Shown here piece by piece: positions 52,963 to 63,669 of a stretch of DNA of 64,000 nucleotides. Made by a program: the position numbers and the translations under genes. The notes beneath the pieces were generated by a model. It made no database searches. It saw nothing but the letters and a program-made list of their open reading frames with translations, and was not told the origin of the DNA. The DNA comes from Branchiostoma floridae (lineage: Eukaryota; Chordata; Leptocardii; Amphioxiformes; Branchiostomatidae). The stretch spans positions 14,956,976 to 15,020,975 of the forward strand of contig NC_049995.1 of the NCBI RefSeq assembly GCF_000003815.2. Reading direction: 5' to 3'. Positions within the stretch are counted from its first letter, which is position 1. Each line of letters opens with the position of its first letter.

Positions 52963-53676
52963 TATACATTATAGAGTATAGGGATGGAATAACAAACTAT
53001 TATGATATTGCAGTTAATTTTGCTAGGGAATAATGTTCTTGTACCTGTAGTGTATTAGAGTTGGAGATTTTAAAGTTCTACTTAGTAGTTTGTTTTATAA
53101 ATCTTACATTAATTTACGGTAGTTTCTTTGGAGATTTTAATTAAAGTTCCAGTAAATTTTAAATATCCTATTCTACATTTAGTTTGTTAGGAGATTTTAA
53201 TTAAAAGTTCTAGTTGTCAGGACCATTCTACATCGTGATCTGCACATTATGGTGTACATGTGTATGATATACACAAACACTAACACACATACAAAAGAAA
53301 CCAATAAGGATGAAACTTAAAAGGAGGTAAATATATTTAATGTCTGTACTATTTTGATATACATGATTGTATTGAGCCTTTTTGGCTAATATACTATCTT
53401 AATACTTGGATGAATAAATATTTGCAATTAGAGGGCATTCGTGTGGTGTGAAAATTCAAGATGTTAGCCTAAGGACTTCCACTTATGCTTAAGATGTCTT
53501 AGATTTCAAGAACTTAATGGCTTATCCCATCCTACTAAGCATAAAAAACTTCAGCCTCCAATAAGGCTGGCTTCTTGCCATACATTCTTGAATGTGATAA
53601 TGGTACTTTTACAGATACATGCACAATGTATTTCTATGTGGCAATATAATACAATCCTATCTACATCTACATGTAA
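52963..53676. other. Convergent 3' region of BLM and the Kelch gene
   Basis: Non-coding. AATAAA at 53413-53418 is a candidate BLM polyadenylation signal. Several GGAGATTTTAATTAAAGTTC segments repeat at about 53060-53210, giving a short local tandem structure. Confidence 0.6.
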
Positions 53677-56600
53677 TCATAGTCCCACAACCCTTTGATT
53701 CTGAGACATCCATGGCATTTCTTCACTCTTGTACCACTTGACTCCCTCGATCATTTCAAGATTGTGAAACTTCGCCACCGCACAGCCGAAACTGCTCACG
53801 TACTCGGGCAAAACGTCCGGCAACTGCGTCCAGTACGTAAGCTCTGGGTCATACATAAGAATATGGTTCCAGAAATCACCCTCACCCTCTCCACCAAGGA
53901 TGAATATCTTGTTCTGTAAAGTGACAATTCCTGCCGCGCAAATTTCCTTTGGGAGATGCGGCCCGAAAGACCAATAGTTCTCCTCGGGTCGAAAGACTTC
54001 GGTCGCACTTAGGACGTGTTCTGGGTCGGAAAAGCTAAGCCAGTTCTGCGTGAGCTCTGCGAACCCACCCATGATGTAAATCGCATTGTTTAGCACCGTT
54101 GCCATAGCAAGGGCGCGGGGAATCTGCATGGGAAGATCCTCAAACCAGCGGTCAAACTTTGGCAAGTACTTGTAGACACGATTGGAGAGCATTCGTTGCA
54201 TGAGCACGTTTTCGATCTCGCCGCCTAGGACATAGATGACACCGTGGAGTGTGACAGTTGAGTGGCATCGCATCTTCCGAGGCAGAGGACAAAGCTCCTT
54301 CCACTCTCTGGTAAACGTGTTGTACACCTCCACACTGGAGAGGCTTGTGCCATTACTGTCCCCACCTAAAAAAAAAAGGAACAAAGGAAAGTGATCTTCG
54401 ATGAAGGTTAGACATCTAGGTTATAAGATACGGCAAAGGCGGTCAGACGTTTCAACTAGCATTTCAACTCACAGCTTGTAGTTACAGAGGCAGGGCTACT
54501 AACCACTGGACTACACATGCTACCATTCATGTATACACTCAGGCTTTTAGCCAGGCATGCGTCATGACGTCATCTGGACGTGCTTTTCTTAAGATAACAA
54601 GAAATTTGACGCACTAGACTCTCTTACACTGAGGAGCAGATCCTCTGACAAACATGAAATTCTGATTGACCAGGGATGCCACTAGGTCCTTTGCGGTCAC
54701 AGTCTTTCACTGTGACCCCTTTCACAGTGTTTTTGCCCCTCAAGATACCTTAGAAATTGAATTTGGACTCCATATAATAAAATCCTAGCTAAAAGCCATA
54801 CATGTATACCACATACCTATGGCGTAGAGATGACACCCATTGGCCACCAGCCCAAACTGTGTGCGAGGATGCAGCATGGATGGCTCCTGCACCCAGACGT
54901 TCTTGTGCATGTCATAACTGTAAGGTAGAGAAACATATACTGTATATAATTGGAGTTTTCTTTTACCCAACCTGTAAAGTCTCACCTACCAGTGCTTGTA
55001 TTTCGTACGTTTCGATGCCTATGAGACATTTTCCTCAGAGTTTTTGACTAGAGTGCTGCTTCTCACTGCTACCGGTACATTGTATTCTCACCACAAAAGT
55101 GCCACAAAAGATTTACCAAAGACAAAATGATGCAAACCTATTGAGACATAAAAACAGATTTTGAGTCTGAGGGGTAAGTTTGTACACAGTTTCATGGAAT
55201 TAACAGACAATGTACAATGTTACAACCTTCTTGTTGTAACACTTTTTGTTCTAGGGCACCAAATTTGTTCAACTTATGGTCCATTTCGCATCAAAACATG
55301 GGTTTTATCAAGTGGGTATGACAAATGAAATACAACACGGTGTATTCCGCATCACCCTCGGTCCCAGGCTGATACCTCTGGTGATACGGAATACACCGTG
55401 TTGTATTCTATATTTACAGGAAAAGATCTAGATCATATCATATGATTGTACCTGTAGACATTGTTGGACACTGTCTCATTCTTGTAGGTTCCCCCGGCTA
55501 CATACAGTACGTTGTCATGGGTAGTCACCACCCCAGGAAACATCACGGACTTCGGTAAGGGGGGCAGACATGCCCACTTCTTCTCTATGGGGTTATAACA
55601 GTCCACCACGTGTTGTTCGTCACCGCCTTCCGAGTTCTCGCGAGGTTTTAGGTCAACACAGACGATGGCATCAGTCTTGAACATTCCTAATGGGGATAAA
55701 AAAAGTCAGTGATAGCAGACTTCACCCCCTTACACCATATGTTGTTTGTGTCCCCATTCCGAGTTCTTGCAAGGTTTCAGGCCCACAGTGGTAATGACAT
55801 TTGTCGTGAACATTCCTGAAGAGAAGAAAGGACAAGACAGTCAGTGATGGCAGACTTCACCCCCTCATGACAGACTTGGGTAGGGGGGGCAGACAAGCCC
55901 ACTTCTTCTCTATGGGGTTGTAACAGTCCACCACGTGTTGTTCGTCACCCCCCTCTGAGTTCTCGCGAGGTTTTAGGTCAACACAGACAATGGCATCAGT
56001 CTTGAACATTCCTGAAGAAAAGCAAGAATGTACGTAAGAGAAGTAAGAATGTAGGCTAGCAATTAAGGATGGCAGACTTCACCCCCTTACAGTCCACCAC
56101 GTGTTGTTCGTCTCCCCCCTCCGAGTTCTCACGAGGTTTCAGGTCAACACACACTATGGCATCGGTCTTGAACATTCCTATAGAGAAGAAAGGTTGAGAA
56201 GGCAGTCAGTATAATAATAAAATGGCAGACTCCACCCCCTTACGTCCACCACGTGTTGTTTGTGTCCCCATTCTGAGCACTTGTGTCAGGTTTTAGGTCC
56301 ACACACACTAAGGCATCGGTCTTGAAAATTCCTAATGGGGATTAAAAAAACAGCGCAGTCAGTGATGGCAGACTTCACCCCCTCATTACAAACTTGGGTA
56401 GGGGGGGGGGGGGGCAGACAAGCCCACTTCTTCTCTATCGGGTTGTAACAGTCCACCACGTGTTGTTCATCTCCTCCCTCTGAGTTCTCACGAGGTTTTA
56501 GGTCCACACAGACGATGGCATCCGTCTTGAACATTCCTATAGAGAAGAAAGGTTGAGAAGGCAGTCAGTATAATAATAAAATGGCAGACTCCACCCCCTT

Positions 56601-59399
56601 ACGTCCACCACGTGTTGTTTGTGTCCCCATTCTGAGTTCTTGTGCCAGGTTTTATGTCCACACACATGCATTGGTTGTGAACATTCCTATTGGGGATGAA
56701 AAAACAAGGCAATCAGTGATGGCAGACTTCACCCCCTCATCACAGACTTGGGTAAGGGGGGGCAGACACGCCCACTTCTTCTCTATGGGGTTGTAACAGT
56801 CCACCACGTGTTGTTCGTCTCCCCCCTCTGAGTTCTCACGAGGTTTTAGGTCAACACAGACTATGGCATCGGTCTTGAACATTCCTAAAGAAAAGCAAGA
56901 ATGTACGTAAGAGAAGTAAGAATGTAGGCTAGCAATTAAGGATGGCAGACTTCACCCCCTTACAGTCCACCATGTGTTGTTCGTCTCCCCCCTCTGAGTT
57001 CTCGTGAGGTTTTAGGTCAACACAGACGATGGCATCGGTCTTGAACATTCCTAAAGAAAAGCAAGAATGTACATAAGAGAAGTAAGAATGTAGGCTAGCA
57101 ATTAAGGATGGCAGACTTCACCCCCTTACAGTCCACCATGTGTTGTTCATCTCCCCCCTCTGAGTTCTCGTGAGGTTTTAGGTCAACACAGACGATGGCA
57201 TCGGTCTTGAACATTCCTACACAAAAGAAATGACATTTATCAGCTCTTACACTGTTTGCCGTACACCTACATTAATTTTTTTGAAACAAAATTTTCGGTG
57301 AAATAAAAGTTACTGAAATGACTGTCAAAGAACAGATCACATAGAATCTTCCAATAACAATGTATTTTTCCTGTCAAAGTCTGTCTAAGTTGAGATTTTA
57401 TTTTTATTTTTTGAAAGTTAACAAGTTGGACATTTTTATTAGAAGATGCTTACCGCTCATATTGTATATTCTTAATGGTTCTTTAGACAAAGATGTAAAT
57501 AATACTTCTCACCTGCCCTAGGAGTGGTATTGAGGTCCAGCTGGTTGCGCCGATCCTTCAGGATGTGGAACTTCTTGACCCTGTCCAGATGCCGGACACA
57601 CTCCGAACTGGACATCACGAGTTCTTCCTTCTCCACTCGGTCAAACAGATAGTCAGGAGGTAGGAGAACAAGCCGGACATGCTTCAGTAACTCTGTAGAG
57701 GAAACAACAACATTTTTATTTGTTTGTGTGTTTGACCCTGTCCAGATGGCGGACACACTCTGGACTGGTCAACACAAGTTTTTCCTTCTCCACCCGGTCA
57801 AACAGGTAATCAGGAGGCAGGAGGACTAACCGGACATGCTTCAGCAACTCTGTAGGGGAAACAACAACATTTAAAAAGGGTCGGTTTGTTTTTAAAAAAA
57901 AGGTGATGGATTCTCCTGTCGATGTTGACAGATGAGTAGGCATATTTGTTTGCCGAGGGTCCTCATGTGAGACTGAAGACCATCCTGAATACTCATGAAC
58001 AGCGACAGAAGCTGCAGCTTTTACTAGAAGAGGCCATGAGGAGGCAGTGCCTTTCCCAAGGCACTGGGGCACAAAATCAGAAAAATTGAAGTCTAGGTAT
58101 CCACAACCCCACAAGTATAACATCCCCACCCACCTGCTGCGTACTATTTCCTTTCGGCACATCCTATTTGAGCCAGTTCACATTTCATAGAGTGTGCTAA
58201 CACGAGAAAGGTTAGGAGATTTTTTTCATGAGGATTTCAACCCACCTGCTGCGTACTGTTTCCTGTTTGGTACATCATATTTCAGCCAGTTCATGACAGC
58301 CTGGAACACCAGTTCCTCTCTCTCCACATACAGCCCATCCGATGATACGATCTCCACGAGTCTGTCCTTGTCCATGTTTACAAACTCCTCTTCTTTTTGG
58401 ACAATGTCGAACTTGAAGTCGATCCACTGCCGGGCATCACTGCGCAGGACGTGAGCATTGTGGGTGTCACCAAAGATCCACATACCAACACAGTTTGATG
58501 GGTTCAACCTGTAAAATTTTAAAATTGAAAAAAAATGTCAGGTTGCAAACTGATCGTGTTCCCCAATTTGTAATTATGCTTCTGAAGGATAACATATGAT
58601 TTTGGCTGGGCTATACCAGCTGCGTTCTTTTTCNNNNNNNNNNNNNNNNNNNNNNNNNNNNNNNNNNNNNNNNNNNNNNNNNNNNNNNNNNNNNNNNNNN
58701 NNNNNNNNNNNNNNNNNNNNNNNNNNNNNNNNNGATGACGTCAGCAAACGTCCATTACAAGTTTTCCATTTGGTGACCAGGTTGACAGTGGGCTTTTTAA
58801 TTCCTTTGGCTGATGATTTTCCTTTTCTTCCCTTTCGTTAAAATGTGGCATTTCTAGTTTCTATAAAATTTTCAATACACAAACCTGAATGACATGAAGT
58901 TCCCACAATGATCGACAAGTGACTCTATCTGCAGCATGTGTGCTGCGACAAGGAGCCTCTCTACATCCTGTGCTGTGAGTTCCACTTCCGTTGTGTACAC
59001 GTACGTCAAAATCGCCTTCATGATTTCTGCATCGATTCCTGTGATTTCCACCTCACGCCGATGACTCTCCGCCAACCCGTTGGTAAACATCGCGAAGAAG
59101 TACGGACTAACAGACGCAAGGACGTTGCGATGGCAAGGAAACGTTTCTTTCCCGACTTTCAACACGACATCGGTGAGTAGACCATTGTTGTAGAGTTTGC
59201 CCAGTCCTTTATGCAGCTCTGTACTAATATTAGAGTCCTGTACATGGTAATTATCATCCATAGGTTGGGTATAGATGTCTCTACTAGTAGTCGTAGGCTC
59301 GACATCCGAACCTGAGGTTGTGTCGGGGGTGTTGATGGTGAAGTTGTGCTCTCGCCAGTTGCCAGGGTTATCAGGGGCATCGTTGTATGAGGAAGCCAT
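53677..59399 (-). CDS. BTB-BACK-Kelch protein (KLHL family)
   Basis: Probable substrate adaptor of a Cullin-3 ubiquitin ligase. Exons in gene order: 59399-58885 (BTB), 58508-58245 (BACK), 57692-57513 (BACK end), 55686-55452, 54917-54817, 54365-53677 (Kelch repeats); splice frames fit (ending VVGL-stop). BTB: GLLTDVVLKVGKETFPCHRNVLASVSPYFFAMF and ILTYVYTTEVEL. BACK: ADARQWIDFKF..VEREELVFQAVMNWL. Kelch blades: LYVAGGTYKNE, VIYVLGGEIENV, AIYIMGGFAEL, KIFILGGEGEG with following W residues. The ATG is the first in the BTB exon, preceded by an acceptor near 59441, so an upstream leader exon is likely. I cannot assign the exact KLHL ortholog. The gene carries extra copies of three exons and a 100-N gap in its first intron. 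Confidence 0.9.
55320..55412. mobile_element. Hairpin repeat in Kelch-gene intron
   Basis: AATACAACACGGTGTATTCC at the left and GGAATACACCGTGTTGTATT at the right are exact complements, with GATACC/GGTGAT beyond and a short loop. A decayed relative (GCGAAATACACCGTGTTGGA) is at about 44665. Probably a small MITE; target duplication not resolved. Confidence 0.75.
55735..57216 (-). repeat. Array of nine partial copies of Kelch-gene exon 55686-55452
   Basis: On the minus strand, copies begin with an AG acceptor plus GAATGTTCAAGACTGATGCC at 57216, 57050, 56884, 56686, 56536, 56341, 56177, 56011 and 55815. They come in two lengths: short (about 85 nt, stopping after the VVDC codons) and long (about 140 nt, stopping near PLPKSV). 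Each stop runs into AGGGGGTGAAGTCTGCC and a 40-50-nt pyrimidine-rich spacer. The reading order short-short-long-short-long-short-short-long-short-full suggests higher-order units. Two spacers (after 56884 and 57050) are nearly identical, indicating recent copying. Confidence 0.92.
57729..57852 (-). repeat. Duplicate of Kelch-gene exon 57692-57513
   Basis: Encodes ELLKHVRLVLLPPDYLFDRV then EKEKLVLTSPECVRHLDRVK with an acceptor (CCCTACAG) identical in style to the true exon's. It stops at HLDRVK and has a GT soon after (HTNK context), so inclusion instead of the longer copy would shorten the BACK domain. Differences from the true exon are mostly synonymous or conservative. Confidence 0.85.
58035..58085 (-). 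mobile_element. SINE body fragment
   Basis: Minus strand reads TTTTGTGCCCCAGTGCCTTGGGAAAGGCACTGC, matching the TTGTGCCCTTGGGAAAGGCA body of the SINE at 4062-4155. Confidence 0.45.
58130..58180 (-). repeat. Small duplicate of the end of Kelch-gene exon 58508-58245
   Basis: Plus-strand CCCACCTGCTGCGTACTATTTCC..CATCCTATTTGAGCCAGTTC matches the donor end of the BACK exon (CCCACCTGCTGCGTACTGTTTCC). About 45 bp, no acceptor. Confidence 0.75.
58634..58733. other. Assembly gap (100 N)
   Basis: Run of exactly 100 N in the Kelch gene's first coding intron; the size is probably nominal, so true distance and content are unknown. Confidence 0.99.
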
Positions 59400-59717
59400 C
59401 GCTTCGGCACAGTACTATGTTACCATGACAACCAAGAAACCTGCAGAGTAAAAGAAAAAAGTGATAAACAGCATTAAACTTGGTGAATACTTGTGAAAAA
59501 TATTTCATCAAATGAACAATCTTCTTAGTAACCAACTAACCATACACATTATTATTATGCAAGGGGCTTTGAAATTCTGAAGCCAGTTGCATTAACTTTT
59601 GTTTATTAAATAGAAGATACCTTAACTGTTACATTTATAGAGTTTTCAAGGAAAAACAAATAAGAAATTGAATTCAATTTGGAAATGTTTTCTTTGTCTT
59701 TCTTTCCTGATCATATC
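59400..59717. other. Kelch-gene leader intron or promoter-proximal region
   Basis: No coding signal. An acceptor on the minus strand (TTACTCTGCAG at about 59442) precedes the start codon, so a 5' untranslated exon must lie further right, possibly inside or beyond the transposon at 59722. Confidence 0.5.
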
Positions 59718-60149
59718 CCTCTGTAGCGCGCCATTTTGAGTACATAGAAGACTCCATTCAGTCAGTCGTAACACAGTTACAATTCGTCAAATCAGGTCAT
59801 CAAATATGTCCACGTAATGATGAAGGCTCAGAGAACCTTGTGTACCTCACAAGATAAATTAGACTTTTACTAGATTGACGGGTTACCACCTCAAAGTTTG
59901 GCCTAACTCGGATTTTTCGGAAGCCGCCATGTTTCTAGCCGCCATGTTTCCGGCTGAAATACGCACCACATGGGGGTTTTGCGGTACCCGATCACAAAGT
60001 AAAACGCATCTGTTTCCGGGACACACTGTCGGTAGAAGCGCATGAAACCATGCACATGAACCGACGGACTTAGGCGGTGAAAGAGACTTTACAACAAGAA
60101 GTTACAGGAACAGTTTAAGACTTCGGCGGGAGGACAGCTGTGCCAATTT

Positions 60150-60830
60150 AAAGCTATTCCGACAGTGTATCATTCAAATGAAACGATGTAGGGGTGTATC
60201 ATTCAAATGATACAGGTTAAGATACAAGAATCCCAATTGGTGCAACATTCAAAGCTGACTCAATGGGAAAGACTAAGCTATTCCGACAGTGTATCAATCA
60301 AATGAAACAGGTAATATATTGCGATCTAGGGGTGTATCATTCAAATGATACAGGATAAGATACAAGAATCCCAACTGGTGCAACATTCAAAGGACAAAGG
60401 GAAAGACTAAGCTATTCCGACAGTGTATCATTCAAATGAAACAGGTAATATATTGCGATCTAGGGGTGTATCATTCAAATGATACAGGATAAGATACAAG
60501 AATCCCAACTGGTGCAACATTCAAAGGACAAAGGGAAAGACTAAGCTATTCCGACAGTGTATCATTCAAATGAAACAGGTAATATATTGCGATCTAGGGG
60601 TGTATCATTCAAATGATACAGGATAAGATACAAGAATCCCAACTGGTGCAACATTCAAAGGACAAAGGGAAAGACTAAGCTATTCCGACAGTGTATCAAT
60701 CAAATGATACAGGGTAATATGCAGCGATCTAAAGGGTGTATCATTCAAATGATACAGGATAAGATACAAGAATCCCAACTGGTGCAACATTCAAAGGACA
60801 AAAGGAAAGATTAAGCTATTCCGACAGTTC
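60150..60830 (+). repeat. Forward satellite array, about 128-bp unit with GTATCATTCAAATGATAC palindromes
   Basis: About five head-to-tail units: CTAAGCTATTCCGACAGTGT, ATCATTCAAATGAAACAGGT, a GCGATCTAGGGGTGTATC block, CATTCAAATGATACAGGATA, AGATACAAGAATCCCAACTG, GTGCAACATTCAAAGGACAA. The core TGTATCATTCAAATGATACA is an almost perfect 20-bp palindrome (9-bp arms, 2-bp centre), and occurs in perfect or near-perfect form twice per unit. The second to fourth units are near-identical. Confidence 0.92.
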
Positions 60831-61069
60831 AAAATTGCTTTGGTACAAGTAGTTTTCCATGTCGTATGCTGTTTTTAAGTTTTTGTAAAATCTAAGTTTT
60901 CCTTCGTCTACGGATAACTTGTGAAAGAAACTTTGAATGTAAATGTCAATTAGTCTTTACTCCTTTTAATGTACAGGAATAGCCGTTGTCTAAGTTTACA
61001 TCAACTGGGTATATACCAAGCTCTGCTCTACATACTGAGTTACTAGAACTTCTTTGTACTCCGAGAATA

Positions 61070-61215
61070 TACAACGATCTAGAGGGTGTATCATTCAAAT
61101 GACGCAGGGGAATATACATTGATCTAAAGGGTGCATCATTCAGATGATACAGGTTATCAAGATACAAGAATCCCAGCTGGTGCAACATTCAAAGGGCAGA
61201 GGGAAAGACTAAGAC
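61070..61215 (+). repeat. Isolated degenerate satellite unit
   Basis: CGATCTAGAGGGTGTATCAT, GATACAGGTTATCAAGATAC and GGTGCAACATTCAAAGGGCA show one diverged unit of the same satellite between the forward array and the LINE fragment. Confidence 0.8.
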
Positions 61216-61248
61216 TAAGTTGTCTCGTACACATTCCCTTCTGAATCT

Positions 61249-61880
61249 TTGTTTTATAATCTAAAAGTAATGACTATATATGATATAAACAAACTACAAA
61301 GTTGTCTTTTCGTCCACAAAACAATAAACAAGTTCTTGTGTACCAAAGCAATTCTATGGCCTTTTCTATCACTACAGCACTGGACAGTGGAACAACCTAA
61401 ATCAGATCCAAGTAAAAACGCCAAGTTCAAATGCCCGCGAAGTTGGAATAGTTTGAATCAAAATATCTGTTCTCCCCCTGCACGTCCTTTCATCCTTTAA
61501 TTTGTGTTATCTTTTTTAAAAATTGTGCAAAAAAATAATCAATTAAATCAAGATATCCCGACAGTATATCATTCAAATGATACAGAATAATATACAACGA
61601 TCTAGAGGGTGTATCATTCAAATGATGTAGGTTAAGATATAAGAATCCTAGCATAATCCTAGCATAGGTGTAGCATTCAAAGGACATGGACCTGAACCGG
61701 ACCTGAATTTTCTGTACCGGTACCCAGCCCTAATGTGTAGTGATATAGGTTGATGGATTTGTTAGTACTCAATGTAATCTGTATTTCTATTATATTTTAT
61801 ATGACCTCCCTCGTGACCTCAATGAAAAGCGGCCTGCTGGCCGATTTGAGCTTCTCGTGAATGAATAAAGGTTCAAACAA
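61249..61880 (+). mobile_element. 3' fragment of a LINE nested in the foldback element
   Basis: Frame 61249-61500 reads YDINKLQSCLFVHKTINKFL and later PRSWNSLNQNI, the pattern of the C-terminus of CR1-like LINE proteins. A satellite unit then intervenes (61545-61680), and the tail TGAATGAATAAAGGTTCAAA at about 61857-61876, preceded by the hairpin GCGGCCTGCTGGCCG, looks like a LINE 3' end. The pieces may belong to one insertion or two; the join is uncertain. A decayed hAT-MITE end lies at 61684-61730. Confidence 0.5.
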
Positions 61881-62125
61881 AAAGACAGAAGGAAAGACGA
61901 ACATATGCCGAATCATTCAAATGAGAAAGGGTAATATACAGCGATCTAAAGGGTATATCATTCAATTGATACAGGTTAAAATACAAGCATCCTAAAAGTG
62001 TAACATTCAAAGGACAGAGGGAAAAACTAAGATATCCCAACAGTGCATAATTGAAATGACACAAGGCAATATACAGCAATCTAGTGGGTGAATCATTCAA
62101 ATGATACAAGAATCCTGAAGGTGTA
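61545..62125 (+). repeat. Degenerate forward satellite units
   Basis: Diverged units at 61550-61685 and 61905-62125 keep CAGTATATCATTCAAATGAT, GATCTAGAGGGTGTATCATT and the AACATTCAAAGGAC ending. They are more diverged than the array at 60150, so they are probably older. Confidence 0.85.
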
Positions 62126-62139
62126 ACATTCGTTCATAT

Positions 62140-62300
62140 AAATTGACAGTTGTCCTCCCGTCGAAACTTGAAGGAGGTAATACGGATAAAACATCGCCTT
62201 TCTACAACCGTGTCTTATAAATTGACACAGTTGTCCTCCCGCCAGTCGAAACTTTCTGTTATTAAAGGAGGTTAATATGGATGGAACAGCGCCTTTCTAC
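62140..62300 (+). repeat. Two tandem copies of an 85-bp unit at the centre of the foldback element
   Basis: AAATTGACAGTTGTCCTCCC..CGCCTTTCTACAACCGTGTC and AAATTGACACAGTTGTCCTCCCGCC..CGCCTTTCTACAACTGTATC. The complement of the first block (GGCGGGAGGACAGCTGTGCC) occurs once at about 60128, showing the same inverted symmetry as the arrays. Confidence 0.8.
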
Positions 62301-62319
62301 AACTGTATCATATATAATA

Positions 62320-63025
62320 GTCTTTCCCGGGGAGTTTGTCCTTTGAATGTTGCACCAGTTGGGATTCTTGTATCTTATCCTGTATCATTTGAATGATACA
62401 CCCTTTAGATCGCTGTATATTACCCTGTATCATTTGAATGATACACTGTCGGAATAGCTTAGTCTTTCCCTTTGTCCTTTGTCCTTTGAATGTTGCACCA
62501 GTCGGGATACTTGTATCATATCCTGTATTATTTGAATGATACACCCTTTAGATCGCTTAAACCTGTATCATTTGAATGATACACTGTCGGAATAGCTTAG
62601 TCTTTCCCATGGAGTTTGTCCTTTGAATGTTTAACCAGTTGGGATTATTGTATCTTAACCTGTATCATTTGAATGATACACCCCCTAGATCGCTGTATAT
62701 TGCCCTGTATCATTTGGATGATACACTGTCAGAATAGCTTAGTCTTTCCCATGGAGTTTGTCCTTTGAATGTTGCACCAGTTGGGATTATTGTATCTTAA
62801 CCTGTATCATTTGAATGATACACCCTCTAGATCGCTGTATACCTATTTAATTTGAATGATACACTGCCGGAATAGCTTAGTCTTTCCCTTTGTCCTTTGA
62901 ATGTTGCACCAGTTGGGATTCTTGTATCTTAACCTGTATCATTTGAATGATACACCCCATAGATCGCTGTATGCACATTGTGTATTACCCTGTATCATTT
63001 GAATGATACAGTGTCGTCGGAATAG
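62320..63025 (-). repeat. Reverse satellite array, inverted relative to 60150-60830
   Basis: About five units of the same satellite in reverse complement: GAATAGCTTAGTCTTTCCC, TTTGTCCTTTGAATGTTGCA, CCAGTTGGGATTCTTGTATC, CCTGTATCATTTGAATGATA, CACCCTTTAGATCGCTGTAT. The forward and reverse arrays could pair as very long hairpin arms of a foldback. Confidence 0.92.
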
Positions 63026-63074
63026 CTTTAAGGCTTTTCCAGAATTCTGGTTCAAATACAGTTAAGTTATATGA

Positions 63075-63109
<35 letters not shown>

Positions 63110-63156
63110 GTAGATCTGTGGAACTTCTTGTATATATATATATATATATATATATG
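63075..63156. repeat. Two (AT)n tracts
   Basis: About 26-28-bp and 24-26-bp runs of AT at 63079-63106 and 63131-63155, separated by GTGGTAGATCTGTGGAACTT. They lie between the reverse array and the right terminal repeat. Confidence 0.9.
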
Positions 63157-63669
63157 GCAATATGACAGATAATATTCAGAGGTAAAACTTTCATTCGGTC
63201 ATTTGTAGTGCAAAGTCTCGGGTCAGTTGGGATGAACCAATAAGGTTTAATAAGATAACTGATAAAACCTAGATCTGGTCTGTTTAATTAAGCTGTCTAA
63301 AGTGTTTTGACTGAGATACATACGATTCTCCAAACTGAGGGTACTCAATCGGTAATCCCTGGTAGAGTATTGCGTGTTTTGTTTTGGGTAGTTGGTTTGA
63401 TCCGGAAGTATCACATCGGTCACGTGGAAACCCCCATGCAGACCGTAAAACACGAGGTACGCTCGCCAAAATGAGTACTTAGAAGGTCAACTTTGACGAA
63501 ACGAATCTCGTCTTGAACTACTTTTTGAAATCTCAACTGACCTACACACGGTTGCCTGACTCTTTTAGATCACGGGGACACATATAATAGCTCGATTTGA
63601 CGTATCGTGACTGTGCTACGACTTATTGAATGGAGTCTTCTATGTACTCAAAATGGCGCGCCACACCTC

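Larger units (their letters stand above)
59722..63665. mobile_element. 3.9-kb foldback-type DNA transposon with inverted satellite arrays
   Basis: The termini are inverted repeats: left TGTAGCGCGCCATTTTGAGT..CTCCATTCA, right its complement TGAATGGAG..CAAAATGGCGCGCCACA. Similarity continues patchily for about 250 bp (GTCGTAACACAGT vs GTCGTAGCACAGT; CATGGGGGTTT at 241 and 232 bp from the ends). CCTC is found on both flanks (59718-59721, 63666-63669), a possible 4-bp target duplication. Inside are satellite arrays, forward at 60150-61200 and 61550-62110, reversed at 62320-63020. No transposase frame exists, so it must be moved in trans if at all. A LINE fragment is inserted at about 61249-61880. 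Confidence 0.8.

Noticed and set aside
60170-60830. CRISPR-like regular array
   Set aside because: The whole unit including the spacers is repeated, the host is an animal, and the arrays lie within inverted transposon ends; it is a satellite.
61249-61500. Independent small gene
   Set aside because: The C-terminal WNSLNQNI pattern and nearby LINE-type 3' end indicate a retroposon fragment.
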